Shown in pieces: positions 23,101 through 32,390 of a stretch of 64,000 nucleotides of DNA (position 1 is its first letter; each line of letters opens with the position of its first letter). The stretch lies in contig JASAMV010007960.1 in assembly GCA_030248065.1 (NCBI GenBank), forward strand, positions 1 through 64,000, given 5' to 3'. The DNA is from Rhynchonema sp. JSB1_4 (taxonomy: Eukaryota; Nematoda; Chromadorea; Monhysterida; Xyalidae). The notes beneath the pieces are model-generated. The model was given only the letters and a program-made list of their open reading frames with translations, had not been told where the DNA came from and ran no database searches. The translations under genes were made by a program, and so were the position numbers.

Positions 23101-24476
23101 GACAACGGCGCTGAGGAACCAAACGAGGCAAAAGTTGGTGATGAACTGCGACAAGAGTCGCTAATAATAACTCAGTGTGATTCTGATTTCAGACACCGCA
23201 ACCAGTTATGCGTTCAAACGGACGGGTGGCAAAAGTCGAGGACACGACGTCCGTGGAACAACATGAGAAAATCGAGGTGGAGGAGCAGCGAATAACCACA
23301 AAGACAACACAAACAAAGGAGAAACTCATCAAATCAGAAACTGCGCCGAAAGAAGAAAAAGAAGCAAGAATAAAAGACGGCGGTGTGAAAAACGTGCTGC
23401 CGAATTTGAAAGACGCGCGATTTGTGAGACTATCGACCAAAATCAATCGAACTAGCTCGACTGAGGAGTACCAGCGCGAACGATGGACTGATGAGGGCCT
23501 CCTCGCTAAGATCATACACCCGGTCAGATTAGATAAGAGGAAAAGGGACGGATCGTTTGGATAGTGATTCGAAATCATATGTACCATGAACGTTGTTTTT
23601 CTGACAATAGTGGTGTTCTGTTTTGTTCCATTCACATATGGTTATATTTATGGAAGATTTTTTTGGTTACGGTTTCCATTTTGTGATTATATTGATTGCT
23701 TTATGCTTTCTCGCGAAGATAGAATTTTGCGCCACGCAGGAATCATTCAAAATGCGTTTTTTTTGACACAACCAAAAGTAAATTTAAAAACAAAACAAAA
23801 ATTCAAACACCGACTTTTCGGCAGCAGCAGCGATCAACGTCAACGCCATCACCATCTGGCACACGTGCTGCATGTAGGTGAGCGTGAAACATTTGAATGC
23901 TGTTTGCTCGCCCAGCAAGTAGCAATGTCGCAGCTGCAAAAAAAGACTTTTGTGGGCCTCTGCTGTAATGGATATCCTTACGTCCTGTTTTACTTTATGT
24001 GCAATGACATTACTACATTATGCCCATTGTGAGAGACCCACGAACATTTTCGGACAACGTGAACAATAGTCAGCTCTGAGCCGTGCTTTATAGGTGGAAA
24101 CGTTTCCGCGTACAGCCCACAGGGACAAACCTTTTATTGCCGACAAAAGCTAAAGGTGAAGGACAAAAAAATGACTTTTGAAACGTGACTAGTGACCTAA
24201 GTATTCTACCAAATCTCCTGATGTTTCACAAGTTTACGGGCGTACAATTCACCGAAGGAAAACGCAACACCAACATTGTGCAATCCGAGTGCGAACACGT
24301 AGAGCACGCCCGATATGCAGACGGTAGCCATGAACAGACATGTCTTGTTGGTGGCACGTCCGCGCGACAACAGCGCGTACAGAAACGGTATGTTAATACA
24401 CACGGCCATCACCATCGGAATCACGTTCGTGAGCAGACAGCGCACATCCACGTCGTATTCCATCTGATCTGCCTTG
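11853..24476 (-). CDS. Rhodopsin-like (class A) G-protein-coupled receptor
   Basis: Exons in transcript order: 24476-24238 (TM1-TM2), 23933-23815 (TM3), 15977-15845 (TM4), 15022-14853 (TM5), 14272-14008 (third loop), 13375-13259 (TM6), 12749-12600 (TM7, helix 8) and 12050-11853 (tail, TGA). Reading phases agree at every junction from TM3 onward; the TM2-TM3 junction and the first exon are unresolved. Seen: a Cys before TM3; an E-K-Y triplet in the DRY position, split by an intron; VWPLFGLFLVPLLVQTVFYA as TM5; a basic third loop with 18 consecutive Asn; CFGP in TM6 in place of CWxP; ISRDIQQIMQKCF as helix 8. TM7 has no NPxxY. The tail is Pro/Ser-rich. Role: presumably a plasma-membrane receptor for an unknown ligand, probably a peptide (inference). 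A possible first exon is MASIMQGISDG at 26090-26060. Confidence 0.72.
14104..14157 (-). repeat. In-frame (AAC)18 triplet repeat, polyasparagine in the GPCR third loop
   Basis: Plus-strand GTT repeats read as AAC on the coding strand and give 18 consecutive Asn codons between DVAKV and AQQRLF. The run lies inside the phase-consistent exon 14272-14008. Confidence 0.9.
14459..14689. mobile_element. Foldback MITE, copy 2 of the CGGTGTAAAGGTC family
   Basis: Same palindrome as 2819-3051: it starts GGGTGGCATTTTCGAAACGG and ends CCGTTTCGAAAATATCACCC, with the same inner GTGTAAAGGTCGGTGTAAGC repeats and the loop ATGAAACATTCCACGTTAAC. It lies in the GPCR intron between the TM5 exon and the third-loop exon. 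Confidence 0.75.
16529..23564 (+). CDS. Q/P/N-rich single-pass membrane protein, nested in a GPCR intron
   Basis: Fourteen exons: 16529-16673, 17210-17352, 17865-18085, 18155-18276, 19025-19194, 19264-19388, 19452-19559, 19797-20121, 20453-20621, 20803-20911, 21209-21489, 22200-22444, 22881-23133 and 23193-23564 (TAG). Phases agree throughout, giving about 928 residues; the initiating exon was not found. The long first half is low in complexity: Asn runs, His/Gln tracts and a Pro-rich block (HHPPPPQPNP; PPPSYYRPPPPPTGG). A membrane helix in the ninth exon (MFAFVVVFVVILLVLCTN) is followed by RNNCDCDNK, so it is single-pass. The second half is Gln/Tyr-rich, then Lys/Glu-rich and basic to the end. 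The junction 21489/22200 uses GTGGGT and is the least certain. I do not recognise the family. The gene lies wholly inside the 7.8-kb intron (23814-15978) of the opposite-strand GPCR. Confidence 0.62.
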
Positions 24477-24719
24477 CTGGAATTCTCAAAAAAACGTATC
24501 ACCAGAAAATAATTGAAAAGTTCTTCGCAACATGTCAATGTTTCCGTTTTATGCAATAAAAAAGCGGTGCGCCGATTGTCCCCGCGCGATTGAACAGATT
24601 TTTGAAAGTGCAAGTGGGACACAAAACTGCGAGCAAAACCGCAGAGACCGCTTGCAGTTGATGAGTCGCGAAGTTGAAACGGTTTGTGGTTCGGAAAGAA
24701 ACTCTCACTTGGTGAGATT

Positions 24720-24900
24720 TTGGAAAAACCGGTGTGAACACTAGTCGGGTGTATGAAGGTCGATGTTCAGCTGCTCGGTCGACAGCTCGGTGTGAAAGAG
24801 CTTCAAGTAAACGTGAAACATGCCACGTTAACAACAGAATATTCTATCGCAGCTTTACGCCGACGTTACACCCGATTCCTGTTATATCGTATTTCGAAAA
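24720..24900. mobile_element. Degraded third copy of the CGGTGTAAAGGTC MITE
   Basis: Partial and diverged match to the two palindromes above: CTCGGTCGACAGCTCGGTGT, GTGAAACATGCCACGTTAAC, then weakened right-arm sequence ending ATTTCGAAAA. It lies upstream of the GPCR TM1-TM2 exon. Confidence 0.5.
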
Positions 24901-26701
24901 TTCCATATATCGCCTCCCACTATCACAACAACTCACCGGAGAAAGACCTTGATGCACTCGGTCAGATTTGTCACGTTCAAAAAGCGACAGATTGTGTCCA
25001 TTTCCGCGCACTCGAGCTCGTCGGGTGCCGACATCTTGCGACAGTTGTCTGTGTGGCAAAATTACCGTAACCCGTATGCACCGCACCACGTGGTGCCCGC
25101 GCGGGGCCTCTCTGGTTCTGGCCTGGAACAGCGCATACTCGCAGCTAAGAAGAACCATCGATCAACCATCGAACCATATTGCTGTACGGCTGCCTTTTGT
25201 TCGCACGCACATGTTGTGCTGCCCGTTGCGCACGCACGCGCACGCGCAGTGTATAGTCTAGCCACGAGGTCATGAGACGTACGTTACGGTTTCACGTGTT
25301 TCGAAACATTTCAAAGAAAGAGAAATGGCGGAGCGTGCATAGTCGATTTCTCTTTCTTTTGTTTTCGAAAAGTTTCAACGTTGGTGCTTTCGTGTTCTTC
25401 TTGACTACATACATACATACGAGAACCAGACAGGCCCACCGCTCGCACGGCTAAAAAACGAGACGCCAATCAAGCTTACTACAGTAGTGGTCAAATCAAT
25501 TAGTCAAATATTGTCGTCAAATCACATGTGTTGCTTCTCGCGCTCATTTGCGGCTCATGTCTTACATAGTGTGGTTTGACGACAAGATTTAACGACAGTA
25601 TTATTAGCCGCCACTCAGGCAAAACGGCGGTGTTAACATGGGGTGCTTCAAAGCGCAAGTCAAGGTAAAATGTTAACACGTTCCGCCAAAACATGAATCA
25701 GTGAAATTTTTCGATTGGTTTTGCGCGGCACCTGAACTTTCATATAATACAAGCAAACACGCTTGATAGCGGTCAGTTACCCACGCACCAAACGCAAAAT
25801 GTAATTAACCGAAACCGGTAAATGTGTTCGGGGGCGGTTTTGCGTGGTTTGCTGAAGACAGTGCAAGCAAAAACGTGATTTTCAGCGCGAATACGTGTTT
25901 CTTCATGAAAGCACGCCGTGTATAATATGATTTGAAAGTATAATATGAATTGAAGATTAGTACCTAAATTGATATATAGCATGTGCTCTACATATACGTG
26001 TGCCAGGGGTGGGATACGGTTAAAAACAATTTTGACAAAAAGAAATAAAGAGACATTACCATCACTGATGCCCTGCATTATTGAAGCCATCGTTCAACTC
26101 TCGTGATCAAGCGCGTTACAATTGAGTGCCAAAAGCCAAACTGAATCTGTGGAAAAAATCCGTGTACTTTTTGCACACGAAAGTGTCTCGTTAGTCACAT
26201 GACGCCTGGGAAACGCTCTGACTGGCGGACTGGCTGAGATCACCAGATCAGACATACACAGGCGCGTGAGCAATAACAAGAAAAAAACAAAATTCCAGAG
26301 CATTTTGGATACAATCGTGAAATTTTTATAGCACGCAGTCATTTCTAGTGCCGCCAGTTTATTATGTTTATGTTTATTTCATGGAGAATTCCCCCAGAAA
26401 ATGATTCTATGCACATGTATTATCCGCTTAGCAACGCAGTCGCCTCCTTATCGCTTGACCTTTAGGCAGGATTTGTCGGCTTGCAATAAAGAGCTGCGAT
26501 AAAATAAGCAAACAGCAACGTTCACGCCCAACCGAAGAAAGCAACATTACATGAAGGTTCCGGGCAGTAGCTTTGCGCTTAACGTCATGTGTCATTTCAT
26601 TGCAGCAACTAAATGCCCAATAAAATTTTATTTCATACAGCAGAAAAAACGGCAAGACGTCATGAATAAGACAAGGAATTACAATAGTTTTCTTTGAAAT
26701 A

Positions 26702-29700
26702 TCACCCTGTGAACACGCGCAAGACAACCAACAGAATGGCCAGCACAAACTCGATAAGAATAGTCACAAAACTGAGCGTTCGGTCTAGGTCCTGAACCGT
26801 TAGGACGCCGAAAATCCAGGTTCCGAAACTGAACAGTGCCAGAACCACACAAGTGACCTGACTACGATCTATTGGGCCCGCATACGGAACACATCGACGC
26901 ATTATCGTGATGATTATGGTCAGAAACACACAAACACCTACCGTACCCAGTTCGTAATAAAACGTCACCGAGCCGGTGGTTAGCCAACAACTTTGACACT
27001 TTGGATCGCTCAGATACGCCATACATGCGCATGGGATGCACACGAAAATCGGCGAGGCCAACAGAATTAGCAAAAGTGCCTTGGCGCTCAGGCCAGACAC
27101 CTGGATGTCACTGCCCGCAGCCCCGCCATTTCGCGATTTGACCAAATGTGTTAGATCGCAGATGGTTTCGAACGTGAAAGTGTAGAAATGCACAATGTAC
27201 AAATAGTACAATAAGAGTGTAATAAGATCACACATCCAGGCCGGCAGAGTCAGGCCGGTCATCGGCGTGTGGACGTGTTGGTCGAATAAGTTGGGCGATC
27301 GGAAAAAGATGAGCACAAAATGTGCACTAAGCAGTGTAATGTCTTGCACAAGGTGGAATACACGCGAGTCAGCATTGATGGGCGATTTGATTGTCTTGAT
27401 GATTGCTGAAGGAAAAGGTAGATTTGAGTTACAAACCCGTGTGCACTTTTTACACTAGACCGGGTTTTCTCCCAAATTTTCCTTCAAAGTTACAGAAATA
27501 GCGAAAAAAATCGGTCACCAACGATGCTAGCAACGGAAGATAAGCAAAAAACCCTCATAATGGGACGAAAATCTAACCAATAACGCAAGCAATGATGACG
27601 ACTCCACTGCCGACACTCAGCACAACGGCGGCTGCCTGTTGTTCACTACTTGACGTGACATTCGTTTGGAATTCGGTACAGTCCGTCACGAGCGTTTCAC
27701 ATTGCGAACCTGCAATTTGGTTATGATTGCTTGCGTGACGGTTGATGGGGCATTTGAATAACACGCATGAAACATTCGTCAAGACGGAACCATGCTGGAA
27801 TCGGAATCAAATCTCCTGACTTGCTCTCGCATGCTTTACAGATGGTGTTTTGAAAAATCAAAAAAGCAGGAATCGTAATTTTAAAAGGTTGTGTTTGCAA
27901 AATTATGTGGTCTTTAAACATCTCACCTTTGTATCCCAATTCACAAGTGCACACAAATTGTCCATTTTTGGTCTCGCACGTTGCCGAATTCTGACACGGA
28001 TTCGACAGACATTGATCGGTACTGCTGTCCTGCGTGATCGCACAATCCGCTGTTTTGTTCGGTGACCAGGTGCCTGAAAATCAGTGGTTTGGTGCAAGAA
28101 GTGTTGAAATATGTAAAATTTCAGATTTCATTCAACACCAACCGTCGTCAGCACAGGTCAACTCGTAGATCTCGGTCGTCGATCCCACAAATTCAATTTT
28201 CTGCCCCGCCACTGTGGGTGTGTGGCAGCGAAGTTGGACTTTTGCGGTCGCCGGTATTCGATACTTCTTGATGGCCAAAAGATCGTACTGAGCAGTGGAG
28301 AGATCGACGTTCGCTCCCATTTGCGCTTGGCCCACTAGTGGGCACGCTGAAAAAAATGCTCCGTTTTGTTAAATTAGTTTTGTACAGTTTATGTGTTAAA
28401 GAACCCACTCATTTTGCAGTAACTTTGTTGGAGTTGCGGCTGCCAGGTGCCATCATATTGACACGTTGACAACCAGTCTTGGAAACCGACGACATTCAGC
28501 GCGTAGTATCCCTAAAACAGGTTGAATAAAACTTATTAATTTAAGTCCATGAAATATTTGCGCAAAAATAATAAAATAACATGACAAGCGTAAGAGCAAC
28601 AGTCACACGGCAGGTAAATGTAACTTTCAATGCTACAAAAACGACACCTGTGTGTGATACGTGAACCACACATACTTCCCAGAGAGTGACAACGCAGCAG
28701 AGATGGAAACAAAGTAGGTCTAGATGCACGCAAGTTTACCTGTGCCTCCATGCAAACGCTGGTGGCATTCGTGCCAAACGGGTATTGGCCATTAGTCATT
28801 GTGGCCGATGTTGAATAGCCGATTGTCAGGCCTTGTTGATTGGTCAATGCATCACAACCTAAAAATGATGTTTCTTGAAAATTGGAGTTTCTCACAAGTA
28901 TTTGAGTTCGGTTGGGGGGGGGGGACGGACGGGTCTTGGTCGTTTGATGTTTATACACAACACAATCTACTATAAAAGATTGGCTAATGTCAATGACATC
29001 CGGTCCTTTCTTTTAAGTTCAATATTACAGACTGCAAGGCGGGCCGGGCCGATCACTATAAGTTTTATTCGAAAAAAATTTAAAAAAAAAACCGGACAAG
29101 CCTTTTCCACACGGCTCTCCAAAGCTGGGCAGCCACATCTGACTGTACTCATCGCACCACGACGAGGTGACAGCGTTGGCCAACCGAAAGTAACCCTGAT
29201 TTTCAAGGCAACTCGCGCTCGCCTCAGACTTGAAGCGGTATCGACCGGCGACGCTCGTGTTTACGTATGTGATGTTGAAGGTTGATAGGTTGGCATCCGA
29301 TATTGGCAGACATCCTGAGTGGAGAAAATGCATATCTCATTTGATTATCAGGGCGGATTTGGGTTAAATCCGGTATTCTTAACTAAAATAATTTACGTAC
29401 AAAAACATAAAACATTTTCGGACACCGGAAAAACCGCTTTCGGATTTAGCCCAGGTTTGTCAGGTGTTTCTAAGCGCAAATGTATCAGCGCTGTATTGCA
29501 GACTCTCCTGCTATCTTTTAAACGTTATTTTGAATTCAAACGGTCACACAAACCGACCCTGTTTGCAAATAGTTGGCAATTCGCGACTCCAGCTGCTGTT
29601 CTCGTGACATACAGCCGGCACCGATGTTTCATTCGTCATTTGAAAGTATGCCTGATCATCAAGGCAAGTGTGATAGGCCAGCGTGCCAAATGTGTACATG

Positions 29701-31970
29701 CCGGCAATCGACGTGCCATTTTCGTACGTTATGTTGTGACCGGTCGCCGGTGTCAGGGGCAGGCAGCCTGCGCCAACAACGTTGAACTAGACACTTTAAC
29801 TTTATTTAGTGATTTTGAATAATTTCCATTTGATTTAGTGATTATTGAAAAAATATTGAAGACAGAAAAGTGCATAGTGACGTCCGAATAATGACAACAA
29901 AGCAAAGACGCAGCCTGAATCGACAGGGTCTGAAAAACTGTGCCTGAACTTCCGTGTCTGAAAAGTCGCGGAATATTCCCCCAAAAACGATGTCGTACCG
30001 TTATTGCAGATATCTGGCACCTGTACGGTCCAACTTCCCGTGTCCAAGCAGACGGGCAACTCTGCATTGACCGCGGCCGCAGTGGTAAACGACCCGTTAT
30101 TTATCATGCAGTCAATCTGAAACTCAGGAATGAAGAAAAACATGAAGCATGACATAGCGTTTGGAAAGTAACCGAAAAATTGAAAATTAAAAACTCACCG
30201 AAATCGTCGTGCCAAACGGGTATTTGTCCGAATTTGATGTTTCATTGTAAATGATCATGTGACCAGCTGGAACGCTCAACGGCGGACAACCTAAACAAAT
30301 AAATAAATAAAACCTTTATATTTCAAGGAAAATTTTTTTAACAGCCTTGCTTTCAAGGAAAATTTTTTTAACAGCCTTGCCTGGACTACAAGTGACCGGC
30401 ACCGTCCTTGACCAGGCGCCATTTTGCATACAAACGGGCATACTGTAGCTGGACACATTTGACAGCGCATAATAACCGGACGCAGCTTGACAAGTCAGAC
30501 TTATCGATGTGTCAAATGGATAGTAGCCATTGTTGGCGGTGGTGTTGTGTGATAGGGTGTGACCCGCTGGAGCTGTCAACGCGGTACAGCCTGAAAAACA
30601 AAGAATTTGGTGAAAAATTTTAGAAGTCGGGCCATAGATGTTACAGAACGCGCGCTTTTCAGGCAGCTTGGACAATCCAAGGCTGGTGCACACAATTGGC
30701 ACTGCACTAGTAGGCGTCCGCACGCACCTGTGTCCTTGCATGCCGGCATGGCATACACATCCGGAAATTTGCGATGTATCCATATCTCAACGCAAAAAAA
30801 TTAAAAAAACATTGTTTACCGAGACCGCAAATGACCGGCACCGTCCTTGACCAGGCGCCACTTTGCATGCAAACGGGCATACTGTAGCTGGACGCATTTG
30901 ACAGCGCATAATAACCGGACGCAGTTTGACAACTCAGACTGATTGACGTGTCAAACGGATAGTAGCCGTTGTTGGCGGTGGTGTTGTGCGAGAGGGTGTG
31001 ACCCGCTGGAGCTGTCAACGCGGTACAGCCTGAAAAATAGAGAAATCGGTGAAAAATTTCTAAAAAATTTGCGGCGGTAATTGCAAATATGAACATGTTT
31101 CACAATGACTCGTTCTGTTTTAGTGAATGCCACATAGAGTTTCAAATACCTAATCTGCCGTTACTCCAGGCAGTGAATATTTTTTGAAAGAACGTAATGG
31201 ATTCCCTTTCGTATTTCACGCGTAAGTGTGCACGACCTACAAACGCTGTCCTCTGATGTTTCACTAATATATTCACTGACTTGGGAACAAAGCCAAAATT
31301 ACAACCAACCCAAATTGCACACAATCGGCACAGCAGCAGGCACCCATGCGCTGGTGTCCGCACACGTTGGCATGGCATAATCGGAGATATTTTTGAGCGT
31401 ATAGTATCCCTGAGCTATCAAGCACGTCGTGGCTATCCCGCTGTTGAATGGGTACAGACCGGCGTTGGGTGTAGAGGTGTAGGTGACGCTGTGGCCGGGT
31501 GGGACGGATAGAACAGAGCAGCCTGGGAAATCGTCGGGTTGACTTTTCATTTCAGCGATTTTTAGAGCTCTAAAATGCACTATTTTATTGCTGCAGTAAC
31601 ACCACCGACTGACATCGATTTTTGTCCTGTCCCGGGTTTTGTTTTCATTTTTTATTTCCGTAACTTTCACACCCTGTTTTGTATTTATTTTCATGTGCGC
31701 TAAATTTCACACCCGGTCTTGTGATTATGCTTCTTCCATGTTCTGTTGTGTATGTCTGAGGGGGTGCCGACGCAAGATCGATCGTAACAGCATCATAACG
31801 CATCTTGTGCAATCTATTGGCTATTTTTTCTAACGTGTTACCTACCGCGCTGGTCCAGGATAGTCTCTGGCCGAAACATGAAAGAAATTCAGAAATTCAC
31901 GAAACTTACCAGAACATGCTCCGTTCTCAAGCAAAACGATCAGAACAAAGCAGCTGAACAGAGTGGCCAT
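26702..31970 (-). CDS. CCP-EGF-7TM receptor, adhesion-GPCR-like
   Basis: Exons: 31970-31910 (signal peptide), 31522-31310, 31029-30820, 30590-30381, 30290-30199 with 30116-29999, 29767-29558, 29314-29102, 28858-28740 with 28511-28409, 28346-28143, 28073-27927, 27709-27578 and 27405-26702 (TGA). All phases fit, giving 911 residues. Seen: signal peptide (MATLFSCFVLIVLLENGACS); eight CCP/sushi modules, mostly one phase-1 exon each, two split by an extra intron; the eighth closes as TCADDGTWSP at the next exon. An EGF-like module follows (CLSNPCQNSATC, CTCELGYKG), then TM1 (AAAVVLSVGSGVVIIACVIG) and a large exon with TM2-TM7. Adhesion/secretin hallmarks: CWLTTGSVTFYYELG after TM4, FGTWIFGVL in TM6. 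No GPS motif is visible between EGF and TM1. Two introns seem to have GC donors. The stop directly after TM7 leaves almost no tail, so a further 3' exon is possible. Confidence 0.75.
30323..30380. repeat. Tandem duplication of about 30 bp beside a GC splice donor
   Basis: TTTCAAGGAAAATTTTTTTA followed by ACAGCCTTGC occurs twice in direct succession. The distal copy ends exactly at the exon 30590-30381 boundary, where the coding strand reads CCAG-GCAAGG instead of GT. Confidence 0.8.
30655..30780 (-). pseudogene. Relic CCP exon inside an intron of the CCP-EGF-7TM gene
   Basis: The minus strand reads DVYAMPACKDTGAC, closely similar to the functional module at 31310-31522 (DYAMPTCADTSAW). The conserved Trp and the exon end are lost and no phase-compatible splice pair is seen. 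It lies between the third and fourth exons, so it is probably a decayed duplicate of a CCP exon. Confidence 0.5.
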
Positions 31971-32390
31971 CTTGACAAAACAAACTGCTTATGGGGCAGT
32001 ACATACAGGTGAAAATCACAAACTAATCTTGCTGAAGTCAGAAATAGACGACAAAGCATCCCGTCGATGCTGAACTTTGACAGCATATTAATGACGATGC
32101 AGAGCCCATAAAATTAGGGCATATCTGGCGTGCGCAAAAAGTGTGTCTCAAAAGCGGAAACGGGCTCATCTTTTTTGTTAAAAGTCCCTCGCGCGTGCAT
32201 AATTTTCCGGATCAATACCATCTCAATGGACCTTCATTGCCAACTTTATGACATCAAACCGCAAACACAATGCTCCATCTTTGTGGCAGCCGGTGTTGTC
32301 ATGGATGCACGTCGGTGTGCACACTGTGCCTTATATAATGCGAGGCACAGAGGGACCCAGCTTGATTTCGGTGACAATGATAATACACTG

